A stretch of 8,351 bases of DNA from 66-474 sp035572335 (GTDB taxonomy: Bacteria > Pseudomonadota > Gammaproteobacteria > Xanthomonadales > Rhodanobacteraceae): contig DATNAW010000139.1 in assembly GCA_035572335.1 (NCBI GenBank), positions 1 to 8,351 on the forward strand, in the 5' to 3' direction. This document shows positions 1-6,807 of this stretch, piece after piece (the first letter of the stretch is position 1; the number at the start of each line of letters is the position of its first letter). The notes under the pieces were generated by a model, which saw nothing but the letters and a program-made list of their open reading frames with translations, had not been told where the DNA came from and made no database searches. The position numbers and the translations under genes are program-made.

Positions 1-87
1 CCCGCGCAAGCCTTTCAACTTCTCGCGGCGTTCGGCGATGAGTTTGTTTTCGTCCTGGGCGGGCTGGATTTCAGGGTTGTCGTTCAC
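1..87 (-). CDS. lysS: Lysyl-tRNA synthetase, class II (N-terminal 29 codons, partial)
   Basis: This is the 5' end of the enzyme that attaches lysine to tRNA-Lys in the cytoplasm; the rest lies beyond the left edge. The 29 visible residues end in the stretch ENKLIAERREKLKGLRG, which is typical of the N-terminal helix of bacterial class II LysRS, just before the OB-fold anticodon-binding domain. The start is GTG at 87-85. An in-frame TAA at 111-109 lies eight codons upstream, with no other start codon between, so GTG is the only reasonable choice. The Shine-Dalgarno signal is weak (ACGAAG at best). It follows prfB on the same strand after about 70 bases, the usual prfB-lysS order, and is probably cotranscribed with it. 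Identification rests on a short N-terminus plus synteny. Confidence 0.88.
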   Translation of the reverse strand, partial: MNDNPEIQPAQDENKLIAERREKLKGLRG

Positions 88-157
88 GGCTTCGTATGCT
101 GCAGGGGATTAGGGACGAATGGCGAGGGCGCACTGTAGCTAAATTCGGGCGAGTTGG

Positions 158-1286
<1,129 letters not shown>

Positions 1287-1313
1287 GACTTTGAACGCCG
1301 CGAAAAGACGCGA

Positions 1314-1322
1314 ATGGTAGCA
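1314..1322 (-). promoter_or_regulatory. Possible extended -10 promoter for prfB
   Basis: On the minus strand TGCTACCAT fits an extended -10 (TG-n-TACCAT), about 28 bases before the prfB ATG. The best -35-like hexamer, TTGAAA at 1337-1332, is only 12 bases away, so there is no well-spaced -35 and the case rests on the TGn extension alone. A promoter is expected here because the neighbouring upstream gene is divergent and recJ is far away. Confidence 0.3.
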
Positions 1323-1350
1323 AAACCGCGGTTTCAACGCATGCTCAACA

Positions 1351-1375
1351 TCACTGGCTGACACCTGTCACTGGC
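1351..1375. repeat. Palindrome flanked by direct repeats in the prfB / DUF5668 divergent intergenic region
   Basis: TGACACCTGTCA at 1359-1370 is an inverted repeat (TGACA-CC-TGTCA). It is overlapped on each side by the direct repeat TCACTGGC (1351-1358 and 1368-1375, period 17). It lies between two divergently transcribed genes, roughly 60 bases before the membrane-protein ATG and about 40 bases upstream of the candidate prfB -10. The shape is that of a small operator, but no regulator can be named from it. Confidence 0.35.
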
Positions 1376-1430
1376 GACCGGGGCGATCGCCGCGTAGCTT
1401 GGGCGGCGTCGATCGAGGAGGTTTTCAGCC

Positions 1431-1850
1431 ATGCGCACCGAACCGTCCAACGCGCCTCGCCCAAGCTTCCGCTGGCGCCTGTTTCCGGCGGTCGCGATCA
1501 TTGCGATCGGCGTGCTGTTCCTCGCCAACAACCTGGGTTACAACCTCGCCTGGTTCGATCATGGCAACGGGTGGGCCGTGATCATCCTGCTGGCTGCGTT
1601 CGCGCCGCTGACCCGCGCATGGGAGGTGTACCAGGCGCGCGGCCGCTTCGACGCCGAAGTCGCCTACTGCCTGCTTTCGGCGGGCGCGGTCGTGCTGGTC
1701 GCGTGCATGTTCCTGTTCAGCCTCGACTGGGGCGTGTGGTGGCCGCTGTTCGTGATCTTGGGCGGCTTGTACACGCTGGTGCCGCATCGCCGCCGCTGCC
1801 GCGATGGCTATTGGTATCGCGACCACGACGACTCGACGCTCAAGCACTGA
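1431..1850 (+). CDS. Small four-helix membrane protein, DUF5668 / LiaF-like transmembrane domain
   Basis: A 139-residue inner-membrane protein. It has a short polar N-terminus, then hydrophobic segments at about 18-35, 47-63, 76-98 and 102-118, and a basic and acidic tail beginning HRRRCRDGYWYR. The opening pattern of the first helix, with IGVLFLANNLG, is characteristic of the DUF5668/LiaI-LiaF-like transmembrane domain. In other bacteria that domain occurs in membrane-stress or envelope-sensing proteins and beside anti-sigma-like genes, but no such partner is visible here. The ATG is preceded by a strong GAGGAGG (1415-1421) with nine bases spacing, which fixes the start. Transcribed away from prfB; ends at a hairpin. 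The family match is by pattern; the molecular function is unknown. Confidence 0.82.
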   Translation: MRTEPSNAPRPSFRWRLFPAVAIIAIGVLFLANNLGYNLAWFDHGNGWAVIILLAAFAPLTRAWEVYQARGRFDAEVAYCLLSAGAVVLVACMFLFSLDWGVWWPLFVILGGLYTLVPHRRRCRDGYWYRDHDDSTLKH

Positions 1851-1854
1851 TCCT

Positions 1855-1885
1855 GTCGTGAGGCGCGCATTGTGCGTCTCACGAC
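1855..1885. terminator. Hairpin at convergent gene junction (possible bidirectional terminator)
   Basis: The arms GTCGTGAG (1855-1862) and CTCACGAC (1878-1885) pair perfectly over eight bases. Inside them GCGC/GCGT extends the stem by four more pairs (one G-T wobble on the plus strand) around a seven-base loop. It lies in the 46-base gap between the ends of the membrane-protein gene and the flavin reductase gene. Neither strand has a following T run, so it could be a weak terminator or a 3'-end stabilising structure. Confidence 0.55.
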
Positions 1886-1896
1886 GCTGCGTCCGG

Positions 1897-2454
1897 CTAG
1901 AGGAAGCGATTCACCCAATCCAGGTACTTGTCGATGAAGTTGCCGAGGAACTTGGCAACGCTTTCGTCCGTGACGCTGCCGTCTTGGGCGAACAAGCCTT
2001 CGCTGTAACGCACGAAGGCTTCCGGCTGCTGCAGCAGCGGGACGTCCAGGAACACGCACACGTTGCGCAGGTGCTGCTGCGCCAGCGCGGTGGCCATGGC
2101 GCCGGCTGAGGTGCCGATCACCGCGCCCGGCTTTCCCGAGAACGCGCTGTGACCATACGGCCGCGAAGCGATGTCGATGGCGTTCTTGAGCACGCCCGGA
2201 ATCGAGCGGTTGTACTCCGGCGTCACGAACAGCACCGCGTCGCAGGCCTTGATCTCGTCCTTGAGGCGCTTGCACACCCCCGGGTAATCGCCATCGAAAT
2301 CCTGGTTGTAAAGCGGCAAATCATCGATGCGGATGTGGCGGAACTCCGCGCGGTCGCCCGCGATTTTTTCCAGCGCATGCGCCAGCTGCTTGTTGAAGGA
2401 ACCCTTGCGGAGGCTGCCGACCAGTACCGCAACCACGGGACGCTGCTTGCTCAT
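1897..2454 (-). CDS. NAD(P)H-dependent FMN/quinone reductase, ChrR (YieF)-like
   Basis: A 185-residue cytosolic flavodoxin-fold enzyme expected to pass electrons from NAD(P)H through bound FMN to quinones, azo compounds or metal oxyanions. Seen: the phosphate-binding loop GSLRKGSFNK at 13-22, immediately after the first beta strand; the family signature TPEYNRSIPGVLKNAIDI at 78-95; and the segment GKPGAVIGTSAGAM at 107-120. The loop and signature closely resemble E. coli ChrR. I chose the ATG at 2454-2452 rather than one ten codons upstream, because AAAGGA lies eight bases before it and the protein then begins directly at the first beta strand, as in the family. The exported methyltransferase gene lies 80 bases upstream on the same strand, so cotranscription is possible. 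The physiological substrate cannot be read from sequence. Confidence 0.93.
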   Translation of the reverse strand: MSKQRPVVAVLVGSLRKGSFNKQLAHALEKIAGDRAEFRHIRIDDLPLYNQDFDGDYPGVCKRLKDEIKACDAVLFVTPEYNRSIPGVLKNAIDIASRPYGHSAFSGKPGAVIGTSAGAMATALAQQHLRNVCVFLDVPLLQQPEAFVRYSEGLFAQDGSVTDESVAKFLGNFIDKYLDWVNRFL

Positions 2455-2462
2455 CTCGATCT

Positions 2463-2468
2463 TCCTTT
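2463..2468 (-). promoter_or_regulatory. Ribosome binding site that sets the start of the flavin reductase
   Basis: AAAGGA on the minus strand lies eight bases upstream of the ATG at 2454. The longer reading from 2484 would place this site inside the coding region and add ten residues (MFYGSERKIE) that have no counterpart in the family, so the shorter start is preferred. Confidence 0.7.
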
Positions 2469-2534
2469 CTGACCCGTAAAACATTCACATTGTGCTGACT
2501 TCCCGTCGAAGCAAGGGCGTCCCGCTGCGTTGAC

Positions 2535-3383
2535 CTAGTCGGTACCACCCGCAGGTTTGACGAACTTCAGCGTCATGCGATCCGATTCGCCGATCGCCTT
2601 CATCTTCGCGTGTTCGCCGTCCGGGCCGGACAAATCGGGCGGCAGGCGGTGCACGTTCACGTCTTCGGGATCCTTCGGATTGGCGTTGATCTCCGACGCG
2701 CCCGCCAGGCGAAAACCGGCACGCAAACCCGCCTCGATCATGTAGTCCTCGGGAATCCGATGCAGGGCCTTCGAGCTCTGCACCGCGTCCGCGAAGGGCT
2801 TGGCGCGATGATCGGTGACGCCGAACACGCCACCCGGCTTGAGCACCTTGAACGCAGCTTTGAATACCGCATCCAGCGCGGCTGGACTCGCGTTCAGCCA
2901 GTCGTGGGTGTTGCGGAACGTCAGCACCATGTCGGCCGAACCATCCGGACCGAGATCCACCAATGTCGGCGGCGAAAACGTGATGTATTTGAGGTGTCCG
3001 AAGACTTTGGGATTCGTTTCCACCATTTTCAGGAATTTCGACTCGCCGTTGCGTGGCTTCGGCCCGGCGTCGATGAGATGCCCGTTCGCATACAGGAACG
3101 GCGCCAGGATTTCGGTAAACCAACCGCCGCCCGGCGCGAGTTCGATCACCGTCATGTCCGGCTTGATGCCGAAGAATTCCAGCGTCTGGACCGGATGCCG
3201 GTATTGGTCGCGCGCCTTGTTGGTTTCCGAGCGCCAACTGCCGTTGACCGCTTCCTGCAACATCGTCGCGGTGCCGCCCGGCGCGATCGGCCCCGCACTG
3301 CCCGCCGCGGACGCCGTGCCGGCCACCGCCAACACGGCAACGAGAACCCAACCACCCAACGCCTTGCAGGTGTTCGCAATCAT
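2535..3383 (-). CDS. Exported class I SAM-dependent methyltransferase (COG4798-like)
   Basis: A 282-residue protein with a Sec-type signal peptide: a short N-region with one Lys, hydrophobic 10-22, and a likely cleavage after TASA near residue 26. A Rossmann-type methyltransferase domain follows. Seen: a DQYRHPVQTLEFFGIKP lead-in at 59-75; SAM motif I, VIELAPGGGWFTEIL, at 79-93; the family-typical RNTHDW at 157-162; LKPGGVFGVTDHRAK at 181-195; and a C-terminal SDRMTLKFVKP. These are features of the 'predicted methyltransferase' group COG4798, whose members often carry signal peptides. Substrate is unknown. GGAGGG (3396-3391) lies seven bases before the ATG and fixes the start. Divergent from the O-methyltransferase gene; the flavin reductase follows 80 bases downstream. 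A SAM enzyme outside the cytoplasm is odd because no periplasmic SAM supply is known. Confidence 0.88.
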   Translation of the reverse strand: MIANTCKALGGWVLVAVLAVAGTASAAGSAGPIAPGGTATMLQEAVNGSWRSETNKARDQYRHPVQTLEFFGIKPDMTVIELAPGGGWFTEILAPFLYANGHLIDAGPKPRNGESKFLKMVETNPKVFGHLKYITFSPPTLVDLGPDGSADMVLTFRNTHDWLNASPAALDAVFKAAFKVLKPGGVFGVTDHRAKPFADAVQSSKALHRIPEDYMIEAGLRAGFRLAGASEINANPKDPEDVNVHRLPPDLSGPDGEHAKMKAIGESDRMTLKFVKPAGGTD

Positions 3384-3422
3384 GGTTCAACCCTCCGGGA
3401 GCGAGCGCGCAAGCTAGCGCGG

Positions 3423-3450
3423 AATATGTAATGTGGTTGTGAAGCGTGAA
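3423..3450 (-). promoter_or_regulatory. Possible sigma-70-like promoter for the exported methyltransferase
   Basis: On the minus strand TTCACG (3450-3445) and CATATT (3428-3423) are separated by 16 bases. Each hexamer matches the consensus at four of six positions. The implied transcript would start about 30 bases before the ATG at 3383. This AT-richer patch stands out in the otherwise GC-rich 137-base divergent gap. I found no equally good promoter for the opposite gene. Confidence 0.3.
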
Positions 3451-3520
3451 CCGAGCGACGCCAGCGTACACGTTCGTCCAAAGGTGAGAACATGGCGCCT
3501 CGGGTTCACGAGGAAACGCC

Positions 3521-4180
3521 ATGTCACGCCGCACGATCGACCTCGACGACACACTTTATCAATACCTGCTCGATCATTCCCTGCGCGAGCATCCCGAGCA
3601 GACCGCCCTGCGCGAAGCCACGCGCCTGCACCCGCGCGCCGGCATGCAGATCTCGCCCGAGCAGGGCCAGTTCATGACGTTGCTGGTCAAGCTGATCGGC
3701 GCGCGGCGCACCATCGAGATCGGCACCTTCACCGGCTACAGCGCGCTGACCGTGGCACTGGCGCTGCCTGCCGACGGCAAGGTCCTCGCCTGCGACATCA
3801 GCGACGAATACACCTCGGTCGGAAAACCCTATTGGCGACGCGCGGGCGTCGCGGAAAAAATTGAACTCATGATCGCCCCCGCCATGCAAACGCTGGATAC
3901 CCGCATCGCTGCCGGTGAAACAGGCCGGTATGACTTCGCCTTCATCGACGCCGACAAGGAAGGCTACGACGGCTACTACGAGCGTTGCCTCCGGCTGGTG
4001 CGTACCGGTGGACTTATCGCATTCGACAACACCTTGTGGAGCGGCAAAGTCGCGAGGCCCGCGGAAGACGGCGACACCCAGGCGTTGCAAGCACTCAACG
4101 AGAAGCTGCATCAGGACGAACGCATCGACATCGCCATGCTGCCGATCGGCGACGGCTTGACGCTTGCCGTGAAGCGATAG
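3521..4180 (+). CDS. Cation-dependent O-methyltransferase, COMT/caffeoyl-CoA OMT-like (family 3)
   Basis: A 219-residue cytosolic enzyme expected to move the methyl group of SAM to a hydroxyl of a catechol-type or other small aromatic substrate, using a divalent metal. The length is normal for the family. Seen: SAM motif I, TIEIGTFTGYSAL, at 64-76; an acidic residue after the second strand in LACDIS at 89-94; FIDADKEGYDGYYE at 141-154; and DNTLWSGKV at 169-177. The expected metal ligands are D143, D169 and N170, with the same 26-residue spacing as in plant caffeoyl-CoA O-methyltransferases, so the site looks intact. GAGGAAA (3510-3516) precedes the ATG. There is no signal peptide, unlike the divergent methyltransferase. 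No biosynthetic gene nearby suggests a substrate. Confidence 0.95.
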   Translation: MSRRTIDLDDTLYQYLLDHSLREHPEQTALREATRLHPRAGMQISPEQGQFMTLLVKLIGARRTIEIGTFTGYSALTVALALPADGKVLACDISDEYTSVGKPYWRRAGVAEKIELMIAPAMQTLDTRIAAGETGRYDFAFIDADKEGYDGYYERCLRLVRTGGLIAFDNTLWSGKVARPAEDGDTQALQALNEKLHQDERIDIAMLPIGDGLTLAVKR

Positions 4181-4315
4181 CCGTGGATGGAGCAAAGCGC
4201 CTCCGCGTGACTTCCTTCATATTTACGCCGGCTCCTTCCGGGTCGCATCCTGTCGGCAAGTATCCGCGCATTCGTTTGCCTGCCCCGCTTGCCTGTCTGC
4301 GAACCGACGACGCTT

Positions 4316-4346
4316 TCCGGCCGGACCGATCCTGATCGGACCTGAT
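4316..4346 (+). repeat. Cluster of short inverted and direct repeats upstream of the seven-helix receptor gene
   Basis: Within 31 bases lie the palindrome TCCGGCCGGA (4316-4325), the inverted repeat CCGAT-CCTG-ATCGG (4326-4339), the direct repeat GGACC (4323-4327 and 4338-4342), and CCTGAT twice at an exact 10-base period (4331-4336 and 4341-4346). It sits about 45 to 75 bases before the ATG of the receptor gene, where an operator or leader hairpin would lie. No T run follows, so it is not a convincing terminator of the O-methyltransferase gene. Confidence 0.35.
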
Positions 4347-4390
4347 TTCGACACAATCCCGACCTCGCACGCCCGAACGGGAGCTGCTCC

Positions 4391-5752
4391 ATGCGCATCA
4401 AGGTTCTCTGCTTTGGCGCGATCGTCGCGACGGTGATCATGGCGGGCTGGACTGCCCGGGCACTTGCCGATTCCGGTAGCCCGCAAGGCATCACGCTCGG
4501 TGAATCGACGATCACCCTGTACGGTCCCTGGAAATTCCGCACCGGCGACAACCCTGCCTGGACCGATCCTGGTTTCGACGATTCAACTTGGGAGAACGTT
4601 GACTTCAAGGCACCGCCCGGCGCCAATGACGGCGATGTCGGGCTGCCGGACTATGTACCTGGTTGGACGGCGAAGGGACATGCCGGGTATCAAGGCTACG
4701 CCTGGTATCGCATCCGTCTCTCCGTCAATCCGCCTGCAGGCCGGACGTTGGCACTGCTTGGCCCGTGGGCCGTGGACAGTGTGTATCAGGTATTCGTGAA
4801 CGGGAAGCTCCTAGGCGGCGTCGGCGATTTTTCGGGCCCCACGCCCGTTGCCCACGGCTACCATTACCCGACATTCTTCGCGCTCCCCGGGAAAGCCGCA
4901 CACGGCGGCGACGTGGTGATCGCGATCAGGACATGGATGGGGCCATGGGCCGTGAACGCCCCCGGTGCGGGCGGCATCCATATCGCACCCGCCATCGGCG
5001 AACGGGGCGCCATCCACGCCCTCTACCACCTGCAGTGGCTCAAGATTTTCGAAGGCTACGTGGTGGATGCGGTGCCCGGCCTGTTGTTCTTCCTGATGGC
5101 GCTGATGGCCCTTTGCGTGTGGCCCGTCGACCGCACCAACCGGGCATATTTATGGTTCGCGGCGGCACTCGTGCTCAGCGGCATACAGCGCGGCAACCAG
5201 GCGTTCTTCTTCTGGCTGCAGATCGAGACGATCCGCGACTTCGTGTATTTCATCATCGTGCTCGTCGGCTCATTGAATTTCGCGGCGTGGACGATGGCGT
5301 GGCGCAGCTGGTTCAAGGCATACAGGCCGACCTGGTTGCCGAAAGCAGTGATCATGCTGACCGTCGTGCTGATGGTCGCCCGGCTCCTGGCCCTTCCATG
5401 GCTGTTCCACGCGACGTTTCCACACGCCGTCATCATCGGCCTGCTCGACCTGATCAAGGGCGTACGCCTGGCATTCCTGCTGGCACTGGCATGGATCGTC
5501 TGTCAGGGCATACGCAAACAGGGACGCGAGGGTTGGTATGCGGTGCCTGCGGTCCTGGCAATCGGCGTCGTGCTGTTCGCTTCGGAGCTCTCCGCATTGC
5601 ATGTGCCGGGAATCTGGTTCCCGTTCGGGGTCGGCGTTTCACTCAGCGAATACGCATCCGTGGTATTCGATGTGCTGCTGTTTGCACTGTTCCTGCACCG
5701 TCTCTGGTCCCGCGCACCACGCAACCGCGTCCTTGCGCCTGTTTCTCCCTGA
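4391..5752 (+). CDS. Membrane receptor-like protein: exported sugar-binding-like domain plus seven transmembrane helices
   Basis: A 453-residue protein with three parts. Residues 1-26 form a signal peptide (cleavage near ALA-DS). Residues about 40-205 form an exported domain resembling the jelly-roll sugar-binding domain of family 2 glycoside hydrolases, with GPWKFRTGD, FDDSTWENV, GYAWYRIRLSV and VYQVFVNGKLLGG. There is no catalytic hydrolase domain. Residues about 220-438 hold seven hydrophobic helices (about 222-246, 251-275, 283-304, 317-338, 346-374, 383-403, 414-438). This is the plan of 7TM-DISM-type bacterial receptors, which normally continue into a kinase, GGDEF or other cytoplasmic output domain. 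Here only about 14 residues follow the last helix. A role in sensing a carbohydrate or similar ligand is inference. GGGAG (4379-4383) lies seven bases before the ATG. Confidence 0.85.
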   Translation: MRIKVLCFGAIVATVIMAGWTARALADSGSPQGITLGESTITLYGPWKFRTGDNPAWTDPGFDDSTWENVDFKAPPGANDGDVGLPDYVPGWTAKGHAGYQGYAWYRIRLSVNPPAGRTLALLGPWAVDSVYQVFVNGKLLGGVGDFSGPTPVAHGYHYPTFFALPGKAAHGGDVVIAIRTWMGPWAVNAPGAGGIHIAPAIGERGAIHALYHLQWLKIFEGYVVDAVPGLLFFLMALMALCVWPVDRTNRAYLWFAAALVLSGIQRGNQAFFFWLQIETIRDFVYFIIVLVGSLNFAAWTMAWRSWFKAYRPTWLPKAVIMLTVVLMVARLLALPWLFHATFPHAVIIGLLDLIKGVRLAFLLALAWIVCQGIRKQGREGWYAVPAVLAIGVVLFASELSALHVPGIWFPFGVGVSLSEYASVVFDVLLFALFLHRLWSRAPRNRVLAPVSP

Positions 5753-5825
5753 CGTGTCCTGATTCATTGGAGCCGGCGCCTCGTCCAAACCGTTTTGATT
5801 CGCCGGGGAGATGGGGGTATGCCCT

Positions 5826-5843
5826 GCGCTGGCGCCCCAGCGC
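5826..5843 (+). repeat. GC-rich hairpin in the gap between the receptor gene and the secreted-protein gene
   Basis: GCGCTGG (5826-5832) and CCAGCGC (5837-5843) pair over seven bases around a CGCC loop. It lies about 75 bases after the receptor stop codon and has no T run. The ten bases GGCGCCCCAG spanning its loop recur at 5915-5924. It may be a weak transcription-end or mRNA structure. The remainder of this 217-base gap shows no further gene. Confidence 0.35.
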
Positions 5844-5880
5844 CTGCCGCCATCACGCGCCCCCCACGCGGTGCTCACAA

Positions 5881-5889
5881 TGCGATAAC
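5881..5889 (+). promoter_or_regulatory. Possible extended -10 element for the secreted-protein gene
   Basis: TGCGATAAC has the form TG-n-GATAAC, an extended -10-like element, about 80 bases before the ATG at 5970. No -35-like hexamer is present at the proper distance, because that stretch is a C run. It is the most AT-rich promoter-like patch in the gap, but support is weak. Confidence 0.22.
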
Positions 5890-5969
5890 GAAGCGGCGAA
5901 CATAGTCGCGCAGCGGCGCCCCAGGGCCAAGACGCCACCTCGTCATCCGGGCCCCATCAGGAGGCAAAC

Positions 5970-6755
5970 ATGAAACGGCTGCTCATCGCGGGCCTCGCGC
6001 TCGCGTTGCTGGTTCCCGCGTGTGCGCTGGCGCAGAGCGCGTTGAACGGGACATGGGTTGTGCAGTTGGGTTCGGCGAAAGGTTTCGGCAAGCCAGTCGT
6101 CATCCATCTGAAGGATGGCATGTACGAATGCAACTGCGTGCCACCCGTCAAGGTCAAGGCCGACGGGCAGGACCACGCGGTCACCGGACACCCTGGCTTC
6201 GATACGGTTGCCGTCAAGGTTCTCGACGACCACAGCATCCAGGAAATCGAAAAGAAGGACGGCAAGACCGTCTCGTCTCTCACCGTCACGGCGGCGGCAG
6301 ACGGCAAGACCGCCACCTACGAGTTCACGGACAACAGCGGAACCAGCCCAGTGACCGGCAAGGCCGTGGTGGAGCGCGTCGCAAAAGCCCCGGCCGGTTC
6401 CAACGCGGTGGCAGGTTCCTGGAAATTCGGACACTGGGAGAGCATGTCCGACAATGGCCGCACCTTCACCTACAAGGTCGATGGCAAGCAGGTGAGCTAC
6501 AGCGATCCGACGGGTTATTCCTATTCCGCCGAAATCGGTGGCAAGGCGGCGCCGTACACCGGCGGCGGGGTGAGTGGCATGACGGTTTCGGTCAAGATGG
6601 ATGGCAAGGATGGAATCAAGGAAACCTTCATGCATGATGGCAAGGTGACACGCACCACCACCACGACCATTTCCGCCGACGGCAAGACCCTGAAGAGCGT
6701 CGATCACAACGTGCAGGCAGGCCGCACGATGACCATGTTGGCCGACAAGCAGTAA
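5970..6755 (+). CDS. Secreted protein of unknown function with two tandem beta-rich repeats
   Basis: A 261-residue protein with a signal peptide (MKRLLIAGLALALLVPACALA, cleavage probably before QS at 22-23). VPAC could be misread as a lipobox, but Pro in it is atypical. The mature part has two related halves, about 25-124 and 147-247. Each starts with a G[TS]W motif and ends in a DGK-V-(T)-ADGKT pattern: DGKTVSSLTVTAAADGKT at 97-114 and DGKVTRTTTTTISADGKT at 223-240. DGK occurs six times. The repeated glycine-rich, alternating hydrophobic pattern suggests small beta-barrels, like uncharacterised periplasmic proteins of soil bacteria; I know of no assigned function. The only mature-part cysteines form CNC at 54-56. 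AGGAGG (5959-5964) fixes the start. It follows the receptor gene by 217 bases and ends at a strong terminator. Confidence 0.85.
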   Translation: MKRLLIAGLALALLVPACALAQSALNGTWVVQLGSAKGFGKPVVIHLKDGMYECNCVPPVKVKADGQDHAVTGHPGFDTVAVKVLDDHSIQEIEKKDGKTVSSLTVTAAADGKTATYEFTDNSGTSPVTGKAVVERVAKAPAGSNAVAGSWKFGHWESMSDNGRTFTYKVDGKQVSYSDPTGYSYSAEIGGKAAPYTGGGVSGMTVSVKMDGKDGIKETFMHDGKVTRTTTTTISADGKTLKSVDHNVQAGRTMTMLADKQ

Positions 6756-6778
6756 TCCGTTCCTGCTTCATGATCGTG

Positions 6779-6807
6779 GAAGGCCCGGCGCAAGCCGGGC
6801 CTTCTTT
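6779..6807 (+). terminator. Strong Rho-independent terminator of the secreted-protein gene
   Basis: An 11-base-pair perfect stem (6779-6789 with 6794-6804; arms GAAGGCCCGGC and GCCGGGCCTTC) is closed by a GCAA tetraloop of the stable GNRA class and followed by TTT. It begins 24 bases after the TAA of the secreted-protein gene. It also lies directly after the recJ stop codon on the minus strand, where it lacks a T run, so it may stabilise or partly terminate the recJ transcript too. Confidence 0.9.

Noticed and set aside
2485..3552. 355-codon minus-strand frame over the exported methyltransferase
   Set aside because: The overlapping 282-residue frame has a signal peptide, a methyltransferase motif and a good ribosome binding site. 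The longer frame has none of these.
5819..5905. Possible 28-codon small gene starting ATGCCCTGC in the gap after the receptor gene
   Set aside because: The purine run lies too close to the ATG for a normal ribosome binding site, the product is Ala/Pro-rich and low in information, and it overlaps a hairpin.
5831..5924. Ten-base repeat GGCGCCCCAG at 5831-5840 and 5915-5924 as a mobile-element or attachment-site scar
   Set aside because: Ten GC-rich bases in a GC-rich gap are easily due to chance, and no integrase or element boundary is associated.
4663..5973. 436-codon plus-strand frame overlapping the receptor gene
   Set aside because: It is very rich in Arg, Pro and Gly, has no ribosome binding site, and covers the well-supported signal-peptide and seven-helix frame. 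It is a GC-driven shadow.
5943..6707. 254-codon minus-strand frame opposite the secreted protein
   Set aside because: It is antisense to a frame with AGGAGG, a signal peptide, internal repeats and a terminator. It has no recognisable motif of its own.
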